DNA of 34,380 nt from Pirellulales bacterium (GTDB lineage: Bacteria > Planctomycetota > Planctomycetia > Pirellulales > JACPPG01): positions 1 through 34,380 of the forward strand of contig DASXEJ010000022.1 in assembly GCA_036490175.1 (NCBI GenBank). The letters are read 5' to 3'. Under the pieces are notes generated by a model that was not told where the DNA came from, searched no databases, and saw only the letters and a list, made by a program, of their open reading frames with translations. Positions 6,885-15,758 of the stretch are shown piece by piece; position 1 is the first letter of the stretch; each line of letters starts with the position of its first letter. Position numbers and translations under genes: made by a program.

Positions 6885-7230
6885 GACACCACCCGCAGCC
6901 GGCCTTCGTTGACGTTTCTGGTCCCGACCTAGGCGACAAGGTATTGTCTGGGGTCCGTTCGCTCTGCAGACCGTGGACGACGTAGCCAGCCAGGACGAGA
7001 TAATCTGGTCAGATGCGGACCTGGTAGGATCGGCGGCCTATGCCCCGGGGAATCGGTTTTGGTGTCGAGAGCGTTTCTCGTGACGCACGGTTTACGCGCT
7101 GCACAGCGGATGATAAATTCTTATATCTGTGCAAGTTGTGCCCCACTCTCGTGGGTCAGCAGCCGGCTTCTGGCGCAGCCTGGATTGATACGGAGATTGG
7201 CCAGTTCGTCCTAGCGTTTGGGGTACACGC
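6885..7230. other. Intergenic stretch between the array and the protease gene
   Basis: The first 45 bases (to about 6929) are a third, diverged copy of the array 3' flank (cggccttcgttgacgtttct). After that nothing recognisable was found. A 64-codon open frame from 7040 has no family features and no ribosome binding site and is left out. No clear promoter or terminator could be picked. Confidence 0.5.
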
Positions 7231-10026
7231 GTGAGGGAGCCATTGGATCCGTATCTTACCTGGCTGAAGATTCCGCCCGAGCGACGCCCGCCGTCGCACT
7301 ATGACCTGTTGGGCCTAGAAGCCTTGGAAGCCGATGCGGCGCGCATCGAGCAGGCATCGGTAGATCGTGCCGAGTTCTTGCAAAGGCTGATGTACGGCCC
7401 AGACGGTGCGATCGCATTGCGTGTGTCACGCGAGATAGGCATGGCATTCGCCGTGCTGTGCGATCCCGCGAGCAAGCAAGAATATGACGAGACCCTGCGA
7501 TCCGCTATTGAGTCCGGCTCGCCCACGCCAACGGAAGTGTCACCGCCGGAAGCGCCACCGGACGAGGCCAAGTCGGAGGTAGGTGGGCCCCCCGTGGTCG
7601 CCGTGCCTCCGGTCGAGATCGATCCGAATGCAATAACGATCGACCAGCACGCCGGATCAACAACGACCGAAACCGAGGTAACGTCGTCAAATGCCCAACT
7701 TGTATGGCTCGTTTCGGGGGGTGTCCTGGCGGCTGTGTTGATCCTCGGGCTCGGTGGGATGTGGAATCGGCTGCGATCATCCCCTGCTCCCGATGTCAAG
7801 AATGGCGTCGAGGTTGCAATCGTGCCCGCGGACGTGGATCGCACGGTTACCACGGCAGAAGATGCCAAGCAGGCCGCGCCGATCAAGCAAGCAGCTACAG
7901 CGCGAAACGGTGCCGAGCCGTCGCCCGCGAAGATTCCGGCGGGAACCTCTCAGGCTGTGTCATCGCCTGCGATTCCGGCTGGTGGAATCACGGAAATCGA
8001 GGGGCGCCTGACGGGCATCTCTTGCCGTTCAGGCGAGCTGCACCTGTTGATCGAACGGGAAGAGACAAAGGGCGAAGAAGCGAAACTTGTCGAGCTCGTG
8101 TCGACCAACTTTGCCGTTGTCCAAGGAGCTCAGGACTATCTGGAGGGGGACGCCGTACGTGTGGGCTCGCGCCCGATCGAAGCGCCGTCGCCGTCGCCGA
8201 AATATCGACTCGATTCCGACGGTGAGATTCGCGAGTTGACGCGGCTCGAGCGATTGGGAGAGTATCACTCGAAGGTCGAGATCGACAAGCCGCGACCGTC
8301 CTCTTCTTTTCGCAAGGAAGTTCTCGATGATCAACTGATTCAGCTTGCGCATTTTTTCCCAAACGAGGGGAGCGAAGTCCACTTTCATGCACGCTATGCC
8401 GGCATCGACGACGACTCGATTGTGGTGAGTTCCGGTATTGCGGAAGACATCACGGCGCGGATTCAGATTCCGTACGAGAATTCTGAGTCAGTGTTCGCTG
8501 ACTTGGCGATTGATGACGACGTGACCGTTGTCGGGTCGTTCGTTGGTCCACTGGAAGACAACGAGGTCGCGTTGAAATTCATCGCTATCAGCAAGGCCGG
8601 TGGTCTGGCAATGCAGATCAACCTGAAGGATCTTGAAAAGGCGCATCCTGAGGTCAATGCGAACAAGTCGGTGGTGCGCGTCATCGTAAAAAAGGCCGAC
8701 GAGGAAGTGGAAGCAACGGGATTTGTTGTGGGCGCATCCATCATCGCCACCAACTTCCACGCTGTTGAGAATTCGGTCGATGTCGAGGCGGAGCTCGCCG
8801 ATGGTGCGAAAATCGTCATCAGTGGCGTCTGGGCCGTTGATCCGGACCGCGACATTGTGCTCTTGGCGACGCAGCAGCCGCTGCCCTGCCCAGCCTTGGC
8901 GCTGGCGAAGAGCTTGCCGAAAAAGGGTGACGCCGTGTTCGCACTCGGCGCGCCACCAGGGCAAGCATTCGAGTCTCGCGCGGGGACCGTAATCTCGGTT
9001 CAGACGAACGACAAATTCCAGTCGGAGGTTCGCTTCCGGGGTGGCCACGCGGACTTGAAATGGTTGGAGATTTCCGCACGCGTCGCGGCCGACAATAGCG
9101 GCGGCCCGTTGATAAATTCTGCCGGCGAAGTTGTGGGCATAAACACGTATCTCGAGCAAGCAGATCACGTGAACGTGGCGGTATCGATCGACGACATTCG
9201 CGAGGTTCTTGCCCGCAAGAAGCCGGTGACGCCGCTGGCGAGCTTGCCCAAGCGGACGATGGAAGCAGAGCTAAAGGCGTCGGGCGCCGTGAAACCCAGT
9301 GGTGCAACCAAGAAGACCAAACGCGACGGGTCGTCTACGCTGGGCATTGAGCTGCCGACTGGCAAAGTGCTCGACATCGAGGAATTGTTCATCAAGCCAT
9401 ACAAAGCCAAAAGCGCCAATCTCAAGCCGGATACAAAGACCGACCATTATCGCGCCGAATTCAAGCATCCGAATGGTAAAGTGGCAGACGTTTTGATCGC
9501 CAGGAGAGGAATTCTCGACGGCATCGCGCTTGCTAAATATGCGGACGGAGACACTGCTGCGTTTGGCACGTACGCACAGGGAATATTGCACGGAATCCTG
9601 CTCACCTGGGATGAACGCGGGCGAAAGGTTCTCTTCGGACAGTATCGCAATGGCCGAGAGCATGGTTTTATATGCCTGTTCAAGAACGGGGACTTGTGGT
9701 TCGTGCAAGAGTCGGACCGCGGCAAGACAAGCATGTCCTATGTGTTCAAGGAAAACCAAATTCTGAAGAGTTATCAGGCCGACGACACCGCTGACGAACT
9801 GCTGGCGCCGGCCATCAAGGAGCTGGCAGCAAAGAAGAAGGAGCTGCAACTGGCAGCGACAAAGGTAAAAGAACAGGTTCAGGACGTGTACAAGGACGCG
9901 CAAAAGAAACGTGCAGTGCAGAAAAGCAAAGCCGGTCGGGCAAGCGCGGTCAAGGACGCCGCGCAACGTGACGCCATGAATAATTCCGCCGTCGAGGGTC
10001 TTCATCGAAGAGCGATGGGGAAGTAG
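7231..10026 (+). CDS. Membrane-anchored trypsin-like protease with J-like N-terminus and MORN-like C-terminus
   Basis: The protein has 931 residues. Residues 1-90 hold the planctomycete J-like domain (PPSHYDLLGL ... EIGMAFAVLCDPASKQEYDE), which lacks the HPD motif of true DnaJ. A Pro-rich linker and a membrane helix (about 157-177) follow. The chymotrypsin-fold domain covers about 490-660, with His510 (NFHAV), Asp541 (DRDIVLL) and Ser623 in DNSGGPL; most relatives have GNSGGP, so Gly to Asp before the Asn is unusual. Residues about 695-840 contain MORN-like pieces (YADGDTAAFGTYAQGILHG, YRNGREHGFICLFKNGDLW). A Lys/Ala-rich coiled coil ends it. No PDZ domain was seen. The protease domain lies after the helix, probably outside the cytoplasm. 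The GTG start has GGGG eight bases upstream. It is likely an HtrA-like quality-control or signalling protease; the substrate is unknown. Confidence 0.85.
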   Translation: MREPLDPYLTWLKIPPERRPPSHYDLLGLEALEADAARIEQASVDRAEFLQRLMYGPDGAIALRVSREIGMAFAVLCDPASKQEYDETLRSAIESGSPTPTEVSPPEAPPDEAKSEVGGPPVVAVPPVEIDPNAITIDQHAGSTTTETEVTSSNAQLVWLVSGGVLAAVLILGLGGMWNRLRSSPAPDVKNGVEVAIVPADVDRTVTTAEDAKQAAPIKQAATARNGAEPSPAKIPAGTSQAVSSPAIPAGGITEIEGRLTGISCRSGELHLLIEREETKGEEAKLVELVSTNFAVVQGAQDYLEGDAVRVGSRPIEAPSPSPKYRLDSDGEIRELTRLERLGEYHSKVEIDKPRPSSSFRKEVLDDQLIQLAHFFPNEGSEVHFHARYAGIDDDSIVVSSGIAEDITARIQIPYENSESVFADLAIDDDVTVVGSFVGPLEDNEVALKFIAISKAGGLAMQINLKDLEKAHPEVNANKSVVRVIVKKADEEVEATGFVVGASIIATNFHAVENSVDVEAELADGAKIVISGVWAVDPDRDIVLLATQQPLPCPALALAKSLPKKGDAVFALGAPPGQAFESRAGTVISVQTNDKFQSEVRFRGGHADLKWLEISARVAADNSGGPLINSAGEVVGINTYLEQADHVNVAVSIDDIREVLARKKPVTPLASLPKRTMEAELKASGAVKPSGATKKTKRDGSSTLGIELPTGKVLDIEELFIKPYKAKSANLKPDTKTDHYRAEFKHPNGKVADVLIARRGILDGIALAKYADGDTAAFGTYAQGILHGILLTWDERGRKVLFGQYRNGREHGFICLFKNGDLWFVQESDRGKTSMSYVFKENQILKSYQADDTADELLAPAIKELAAKKKELQLAATKVKEQVQDVYKDAQKKRAVQKSKAGRASAVKDAAQRDAMNNSAVEGLHRRAMGK

Positions 10027-10190
10027 ACGTCGTAAAAGATTTTCCCCTCTCCAATGACGTGCATGAACCGTACGACGTTCTGCATCGCCAACGTGCGCGG
10101 ACGCCGTTTAGGGGAAGGCGGTGCTTGACGTCGAACGCCACGGTAGCCATTCTTCGCAGGCTTTCCATCGCAGGCACGCGCTTGCGACAC

Positions 10191-10553
10191 TTACTTTGGA
10201 AAGAGACTGCCACACTGCGGGCATTTCACTAGCGGCGCATCGCTGGGAGGAATTCGCAATCGCTTGCCGCAATGCGGGCATTGGCAGGCAATTCCTGGAG
10301 GCCGCGCGTCCGATGGCGGAGGTGAAGCAACTGGCCTTTCTGCGGGCGGAGCGGTTGCGGTTTTTGGCTTGGGTGCAGATACCTTTGTTTCGTTCGCACG
10401 GACCGAAATCTGCGGCGTTTGTTCACTCGCCGGTGCGGTCGGCATGGCCTTTAACTCGTGGTTGCATAGCAGGCACGCGACTGTCGTGCCAAGGTCCACA
10501 TCCTCGAGCAACATGTACTTGTTGCAACTTGGGCACTTCGAAATGAACGGCAT
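10191..10553 (-). CDS. Small double zinc-ribbon protein
   Basis: The 120-residue protein has one CxxC pair set at each end: Cys7/10 with Cys27/30 (CPSC...CLLC) and Cys92/95 with Cys111/114 (CPHC...CPQC). Between them is a Pro/Ala/Lys-rich, probably disordered linker (about 36-88). Each set should bind one zinc ion. The start MPFISKCPSC at 10553 is preferred to a TTG eight codons upstream because zinc-ribbon proteins of this kind begin a few residues before the first Cys; neither start has a clear ribosome binding site. It lies 64 bases after the Hsp70-like gene on the same strand and may share its transcript, so a role as chaperone accessory is possible but not shown. Confidence 0.75.
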   Translation of the reverse strand: MPFISKCPSCNKYMLLEDVDLGTTVACLLCNHELKAMPTAPASEQTPQISVRANETKVSAPKPKTATAPPAERPVASPPPSDARPPGIACQCPHCGKRLRIPPSDAPLVKCPQCGSLFPK

Positions 10554-10617
10554 AGAGGGTGTCACCACGACAAACAATATATGACTGGCAATTTGACGGC
10601 GGCCTGGCGATTCTGCC

Positions 10618-12240
10618 TCAACGAATTTCGAGATTCTGGACGAATTCAGACTCTTGGCAAATCTCGTCCTCGGTCAACCCTGCCCGCAGCTGCATGTCGG
10701 TCTTAACAAAGCGGCCCGTCGTCATGTCGAGCACGGTCACGCCGATTCTTCCATTGGCCGCATATTCCAAGCGCACCTGCATGGGCGCCCCCGCCGGCAA
10801 GTGATTGGAGAAATTCTTGACCGCCCAACTGCCGACCTTTGTGTTGTCACGCAGCTCTCGTGAGTCGCCTTCGAAGACATGGATGTCTAGCTTCGACGCG
10901 GACCCTTCGGCAAGACGGTACATCTTGCTCTTGGCGGCGGGAAGTTGCGTATTCTTTTTAATTAATGACGAGAAACCCAATTCACCGCCGCGTAGGGCGG
11001 CCACGCCCAGGCCAAAGGCGCATACGTTGACGACGCCCACGCTTCTCAACTCGTCGCAGACTTCTTCCAGCAATCCGACCTGCAGCACGTCGCTGCGCGA
11101 GGCCATGATGCCGGCATGAATAGCGGCCCCGCGCGCCACGACCTGGTCCGGGTCGAGACTGTCGTCGGGCGTTTTTCCGCTCAGCCGGGCTAGCATCTGG
11201 CTCACCATCGGCATTTTCGTCGAACCACCGACAAGCAGGACACGATCAATGTCACTCCATCCGAAATCGGATTGACCGAGTGCCGTGCCGGTCTGCCGCA
11301 GCACCAGGCCGGTTTGTGTTTGGGTCTCAATGAGCAAGTCGCGGGTCATGTCGTTGAACGCGGATTGCGACAGCTCCGTGCTCATCTCGTGCCCCGCATA
11401 GGTGTATTCCAACTGCGCGGTCGGAAACTCGCTGAGCAGAACCTTGGCCTCTTCAGCCTTGGTCAGCAAGGCGTCGCGATTCTTGCGCGAGACCTTCGCA
11501 TCCTGCGCTTGCAGTGGATTAACGCCGAACAGGCGCTCGAATCGTAGCGCTGCCTCGCTTACGATCCGGTCGTCCCAGTCCTTACCGCCCAGTTGCGCAT
11601 GCCCGCCACTGGCCAACGTCTTGAACTCGTTCAGTGCCAGGCGGACAACGCTGACGTCGAAGGTCCCCCCGCCAAGATCGTAGACCAGTGCGGTCATTTG
11701 CCCAGACGGCATGTCGATTTTCCGGCCTGCGCGGACACGTTCGTCAGGCCCCTCCAGGCGATATGCCAATGCTGCCGCGGTCGGCTCGTTAACTATGTCC
11801 AAGACGCGCAGGCCGGCGATTCGTCCGGCGTCCTGGGTTGCCTTTCTGCGGGCGTCGTTGAAAAACGCGGGCACGGTAATGACCGCATTCGAAATCGGTC
11901 CTACTCTCTTCTCGGCGTCGAGCTTGAGCTTGCGGAGAACGATGGCCGACAATGTCTCTGGCCGCATTTTTCGGCCATCGACTTCTGAAGAAAAGTAACG
12001 TTGTCCCATGTCGCGCTTGACGAACATGGCAACGCGTTCGGATTCAACCCCCGCCATTTTCTTGGCGGCCTCTCCGACTCTGGCGGAATCGCCCTTGAGA
12101 TAGACGACGCTCGGCGTGCGCGGCTCGCCGGTGCGATTGGGGATTGTTTTGACGTGCCCATGCGCATCAAAATGAGCAATCACCGAATAGGTGGTGCCCA
12201 GATCAATTCCGACGAGATTCTCCGTATCATCGCTAGGCAT
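10618..12240 (-). CDS. Hsp70/DnaK-family protein without lid domain
   Basis: The 540-residue protein has a complete nucleotide-binding domain: VGIDLGTTYS (about 10-19), VITVPAFFNDARRKATQDAG (120-139), NEPTAAALAY (151-160), DLGGGTFDVS (188-197) and VLLVGGSTKMPMV (334-346). A short beta-type substrate domain follows (about 395-530), with GLGVAALRGG near its start. The helical lid and the EEVD-like or DnaK C-terminal tail are absent, against about 635 residues for DnaK. It is therefore an ATP-driven chaperone-like protein, distinct from housekeeping DnaK, probably needing a J-type partner. The ATG at 12240 fits a predicted promoter at 12291-12319 and the conserved domain start; the 20 upstream codons would overlap that promoter. 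No dnaJ or grpE lies beside it. Confidence 0.85.
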   Translation of the reverse strand: MPSDDTENLVGIDLGTTYSVIAHFDAHGHVKTIPNRTGEPRTPSVVYLKGDSARVGEAAKKMAGVESERVAMFVKRDMGQRYFSSEVDGRKMRPETLSAIVLRKLKLDAEKRVGPISNAVITVPAFFNDARRKATQDAGRIAGLRVLDIVNEPTAAALAYRLEGPDERVRAGRKIDMPSGQMTALVYDLGGGTFDVSVVRLALNEFKTLASGGHAQLGGKDWDDRIVSEAALRFERLFGVNPLQAQDAKVSRKNRDALLTKAEEAKVLLSEFPTAQLEYTYAGHEMSTELSQSAFNDMTRDLLIETQTQTGLVLRQTGTALGQSDFGWSDIDRVLLVGGSTKMPMVSQMLARLSGKTPDDSLDPDQVVARGAAIHAGIMASRSDVLQVGLLEEVCDELRSVGVVNVCAFGLGVAALRGGELGFSSLIKKNTQLPAAKSKMYRLAEGSASKLDIHVFEGDSRELRDNTKVGSWAVKNFSNHLPAGAPMQVRLEYAANGRIGVTVLDMTTGRFVKTDMQLRAGLTEDEICQESEFVQNLEIR

Positions 12241-12290
12241 GAGGTCGACAAAAGGACGGGGATAACCGCGAAAAGATGCACTGGGGTCGC

Positions 12291-12319
12291 ATCCTAACAC
12301 AAGTGAAAAGTTCGGGCAA
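12291..12319 (-). promoter_or_regulatory. Candidate sigma-70-type promoter of the Hsp70-like gene
   Basis: Read on the minus strand: TTGCCC, 17 bases, TAGGAT. Both boxes match four of six consensus bases at ideal spacing. The predicted start gives a leader of about 45 bases before the ATG at 12240. It is the only such pair noticed in this gap. Confidence 0.4.
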
Positions 12320-12350
12320 TTCGCCCCGCTTATGCCGGCCCCCTTGCGTA

Positions 12351-12393
12351 TTTAAAGAAACGCGACCGGCGGCGCATGCCGCATTGATCCGGT
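12351..12393 (-). terminator. Candidate terminator at the end of the long minus-strand operon
   Basis: On the minus strand a nested hairpin (ACCG with CGGT outside, GCGGC with GCCGC inside) is followed four bases later by TTTCTTTAAA. It lies about 40-80 bases past the stop of the ABC ATPase gene and before the Hsp70 promoter. The T-tract is interrupted and the stem has an internal bulge, so the call is tentative. Confidence 0.3.
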
Positions 12394-12430
12394 GTCGGAG
12401 CAGACGAATTTAAAGATGCCCTGTGTGGCG

Positions 12431-13093
12431 TCAGCAGCCAGGGGCGTCGATATGCTTGAGCCGTCCCTGTTCTATCACGGCGATCCGATCGGCCATGCGC
12501 CGCGCTTCGGAGGGCGAGTGTGTCACATAGATGGTGGTCACCGACCTATTGCGCACTATGCCCTCCAGCAATTCGACGAGTTCATTGCGCAGGTCCTCAT
12601 CGACATGCGCCAGTGGCTCGTCGAACAGCAGTACGTTCGGATCAATGACCAAGGCTCGCGCGATGGCCAGGCGCTGCGCCTCGCCGCCACTTAGCTCGCC
12701 GGGCGGGCGGTCCCAGGCACGGCGGGGCAGCTTCATTTCATCGAGCGAGAGCTCCGCCCGCGTGCGACGTTCGCTCCGCCCCAAGTGGTGCAGCACGGCC
12801 TCGATATGCTGTCGTGCGGATAGATGCGGCCATAACGACAGGTTTTGGAAAACCATGCCGATCTTCGGCACTCGCGCGGCGCCGGAATCGTCGGCTGCGA
12901 ATGCAACCGACCCTGCCGTGGGATCATCCAGACCTGCGATGATTCGCAGCAATGTGGACTTGCCAGCCCCCGACTTGCCTAGCAGGCCAAGAGAAGTCCC
13001 AGTCTCGATGGTCAAATCAATATGATCGAGCGCAACGTGATCACCGTATCGTTTCACGACGCCGCGACAGTGAATCGTTACACTTGCGGTCAT
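12431..13093 (-). CDS. ABC transporter ATP-binding protein, ferric/polyamine importer type, short form
   Basis: The 220-residue ATPase has all core motifs: Walker A GKSGAGKST (39-47), Q-loop Gln83, signature LSGGE (134-138), Walker B LLFDEP (155-160), D-loop LAHVDE and H-loop His192. It would power the fused permease just upstream. FbpC/PotA-type subunits usually have about 330-360 residues with a C-terminal TOBE domain for dimer contact and regulation; here the protein stops right after the ATPase core (IDAPGC). The start at 13093 (MTASVTIHCRGVVKRYG) is chosen by domain alignment; the open frame extends 105 codons further into the permease gene and is not credible there. It is the last gene of the cluster, 41 bases after the permease stop. 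Confidence 0.88.
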   Translation of the reverse strand: MTASVTIHCRGVVKRYGDHVALDHIDLTIETGTSLGLLGKSGAGKSTLLRIIAGLDDPTAGSVAFAADDSGAARVPKIGMVFQNLSLWPHLSARQHIEAVLHHLGRSERRTRAELSLDEMKLPRRAWDRPPGELSGGEAQRLAIARALVIDPNVLLFDEPLAHVDEDLRNELVELLEGIVRNRSVTTIYVTHSPSEARRMADRIAVIEQGRLKHIDAPGC

Positions 13094-13134
13094 GGCGATG
13101 TAGATCGTATGTGACAACCGCGCACGACGAGGCG

Positions 13135-14733
13135 CTACAGTGGTTCGAGGCGGCGGTTGGTGAGTAAAAAGTAGATGAATGCCGGAACGACGGCTAGTAC
13201 TAGCTGTAAAAGCGCCAGACTCGCAGTGACGTAGGGAGGACCGAAGTGCAAAAAGGTGAGCAAGCGCAACGCAAGCGTGCCAGAGCCGGGGGCACAAAGC
13301 AGCTGGCTTATCTCGACATCTGCCATGGAAAGCGCTGATGCTATAACAGCGGCTGCGGCAAGATGGGGCGCCATCAACGGTCCGACAATCCAGCGTGTCT
13401 GCTGCCAACGATTCATGCCGGACAACTGTGCGGCCTCACGCCAATTCGGAGACATGCGTGCGTAGCCGTTGGCGACAATGTGCGCCCCGAAGGGCAAGGC
13501 ATGGTACGCCAGGGCCAAGACGAGCAAAATTCCGCTGTCCCCTAGCCAAGCGGCATCGACCCAATCCTGATAATGGAAGAACCGGGCATAGGCGAGTCCA
13601 ATCACGAGCGCCGGAAACGCCGCCGGCGCCATCGTCAATAGTGTGAGGGGCAGAAATCTCGGACGTGCGTAATACGCACCACATGTCAGCCCAAGCCCGC
13701 ATGCTGCCAAAGTTGCTGCGACCGCCAGGCACAAGGTATTGAAGGTCTCGGGAAGCGCTTCCTGCACGGCGGCGACGAATCGCGAAAACGAACTGCACTC
13801 ATACACCAGCGCACCGATCGGCAACAGAATTGCCAAGGAAGAATAGATCAGCAGGAACCCGCCAAAAACCCAGGTGAGTGGACGTGGGGCGCGAGCCAAG
13901 CTGGTGCGAGCTACATGTCCGTCGACATATCTTCGTCGTCGCTCCTGGATGACAAAGGCCGTTGTCGCGGCCAAGGCAATCGAAACCAGTGGGGCCGCGG
14001 CGCGCGCCGCTCCGGCCTGATCCAAATAGTTCGACATCCGCAAATAAACATATGTGGGATACAACCGGCACTGCAGCACATTGGGCACCGCAAAATTGCC
14101 GATAGCCAACGCGAACGTCAACAAAGCCGCGGCAATTATTTCCGGGGCTAGCGATCTCAACATCCAAGTGATTCGCGCTGGCGCGCTAAAATACAACCGC
14201 GCAGCATCGAAGCCGGCATGGCCCAAGCGCGCCATGCCGCGCCCGATCAGAACCATCGCCAAGGGAGTATAAATCTGAGAGAGGACGATCGTGGTGCCGA
14301 TGTAATGACCGCCATCTATAGCGCCAGGCACGCTTCGCCAGCTGGAGCCAAGGCAACGATCGACGATGCCACCGGGACCATAACAATACATTCCGCACAG
14401 GGCCCAGACGGTGGCCGGAGCAACAAAGGGAATTAGCCACAGCGCCGCCAGTATTTGCCGACCGGGTAGCCGCGTTAGAACGACAAACGCCGCCAACAAA
14501 GTACCCTGTGCCAGTGAGAGTAGAGTCGCACAGACTGCCACCGCCACGCTTGCCGACAAGGCCGCGCCGTTGATAATCGCCGGCTCGCCGGCTTGCCACA
14601 ACGCGGGTCGTCGATCCAACAACAACAGCCACACGGCAGGAAAGCTCAACGCGACAACTGCCGCTATCGATAACCATGGCCAGTGCGACTCGCGGCCTCG
14701 GCGAGATGCGCCTGGGGCGGATCGGCCAATCAT
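13135..14733 (-). CDS. ABC transporter permease, two fused halves (FbpB/ThiP type)
   Basis: The 532-residue membrane protein has about twelve hydrophobic helices arranged as two similar halves, each with a binding-protein-dependent transport loop. In the second half GANGYARMSPNWREAAQLSG resembles the EAA motif that docks on the ATPase. This one-chain, two-domain layout is typical of class-I importers for ferric iron, thiamine and some sulfate-like ions. The ATG at 14733 overlaps the stop of the solute-binding protein gene as ATGA, with a GGAG about 12 bases upstream; this start is preferred to an ATG eight codons earlier. It forms the channel for the neighbouring lipoprotein and ATPase. The substrate is not fixed by the permease sequence. 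Confidence 0.85.
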   Translation of the reverse strand: MIGRSAPGASRRGRESHWPWLSIAAVVALSFPAVWLLLLDRRPALWQAGEPAIINGAALSASVAVAVCATLLSLAQGTLLAAFVVLTRLPGRQILAALWLIPFVAPATVWALCGMYCYGPGGIVDRCLGSSWRSVPGAIDGGHYIGTTIVLSQIYTPLAMVLIGRGMARLGHAGFDAARLYFSAPARITWMLRSLAPEIIAAALLTFALAIGNFAVPNVLQCRLYPTYVYLRMSNYLDQAGAARAAAPLVSIALAATTAFVIQERRRRYVDGHVARTSLARAPRPLTWVFGGFLLIYSSLAILLPIGALVYECSSFSRFVAAVQEALPETFNTLCLAVAATLAACGLGLTCGAYYARPRFLPLTLLTMAPAAFPALVIGLAYARFFHYQDWVDAAWLGDSGILLVLALAYHALPFGAHIVANGYARMSPNWREAAQLSGMNRWQQTRWIVGPLMAPHLAAAAVIASALSMADVEISQLLCAPGSGTLALRLLTFLHFGPPYVTASLALLQLVLAVVPAFIYFLLTNRRLEPL

Positions 14734-15758
14734 CGGTGGAAATGCTCCAGAGTCCACCGGCTGCTCTCTTCCAGCTTGTCGAGCAGCTGCTGGTCGCTTA
14801 TATCAAACCAGCGCGGAGTGGACTCGCCTTCTTGCCCTGCACCGATCGTGCCACCTCGAATGGCCATATACCCGCTCGCCTGACCACAGAGCATCGACTC
14901 TACGTCGGCGGAAACGAGATAATCCACAAGAGCGCGTGCCGTCGCGGGATGAGGCGCCTGTTCGATCAGGCACACGGTACACGGGCACAAAAACGTTCCG
15001 ATCGTATCCTGATCAGGAAGGATCATCTCGACCGGCTCATTGGCTGCTTGCCCTTCACGCACGTCGTCTGTATCCGTCAGCCCAATGAGAACACCGCCGG
15101 ACGATTCATCATGCCTGGCCACCAGGTTTTTCACCATGGCGTTGCCATCGACAATTTGCACGTCATTGGCGAGCAACTCTCCGAGAAACTGCTGCGCGCG
15201 GTTGCTGCCAATGGTGGCAAACAAGGCCGCAATGTGGGCCTTGGTCGTGCCGAATTGCGGATTGGCGATGGCGACTTTTCCGCGCCATTTAGGGTCGGCC
15301 AACTCAAAGATGCTGCGCGGAACTTCGGCAGGAGCGAGATGTTTCGAATTGTAAACGATCACACGAGCCCGCGTCGCGACAGGGGTCCACAGGCCAGACT
15401 CCGGCTTGCCGTGGGTGGGTATGTCCTGTGCGGCGGGAGATTCATACGCGGCGAGCACTCCGGCTTGTGCCAAAAGGCAGGTCTGAGCCAGTTCGTTATT
15501 CCAAAATACGTCGCAGCGAGGATGGTCGGCCTCGGTTAGTAGCCGCGCCACCAGGCCAGTGGTCTTGGCCGCTTCGGCATCGTACACCGCGCGCACTTTT
15601 ATTCCGCTGCTATTCTGAAACCGGTTGAGAATTGTCTCCGCGCGGCTGCGATCTATGGCAACGTACACGACCACTTCGTTGGTGTTACGTGTACAGCCAA
15701 AGACTATCGGCGCCATCGCGACTAACCCCATCGTCAACACCGCGCCGCGCCTGTTCAT
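14730..15758 (-). CDS. Solute-binding lipoprotein, family 1, FbpA-like
   Basis: The 342-residue protein has a signal ending PIVFGC, with Cys22 the likely lipidated residue. The mature part follows the family-1 binding fold: VVVYVAIDRSRAETILNRF at the start, WKGK-like PKWRGKVAIANPQFG in the middle, PHPATARALVDYLVS near the end. Overall it aligns in pattern with iron(III)-binding FbpA proteins. The paired tyrosines (YY) that bind iron in classic FbpA are not seen; at the corresponding place the sequence reads IGLTDTDDVREG, an acidic loop shared by a subgroup. Iron, another metal or an oxyanion are all possible ligands. ATGA overlaps on both sides couple its translation to the cytochrome gene before it and the permease after it. 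Confidence 0.82.
   Translation of the reverse strand: MNRRGAVLTMGLVAMAPIVFGCTRNTNEVVVYVAIDRSRAETILNRFQNSSGIKVRAVYDAEAAKTTGLVARLLTEADHPRCDVFWNNELAQTCLLAQAGVLAAYESPAAQDIPTHGKPESGLWTPVATRARVIVYNSKHLAPAEVPRSIFELADPKWRGKVAIANPQFGTTKAHIAALFATIGSNRAQQFLGELLANDVQIVDGNAMVKNLVARHDESSGGVLIGLTDTDDVREGQAANEPVEMILPDQDTIGTFLCPCTVCLIEQAPHPATARALVDYLVSADVESMLCGQASGYMAIRGGTIGAGQEGESTPRWFDISDQQLLDKLEESSRWTLEHFHR

Noticed and set aside
7040-7234. 64-codon frame before the protease gene
   Set aside because: No ribosome binding site, no recognisable features, and it overlaps the protease start.
9271-10005. 244-residue minus-strand frame within the protease gene
   Set aside because: It starts from a non-typical codon, is Leu/Cys-rich without family features, and is antisense to a supported gene.
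12988-13408. N-terminal extension of the ABC ATPase
   Set aside because: It reads into the permease gene out of frame; ATPase homology begins at the ATG at 13093.
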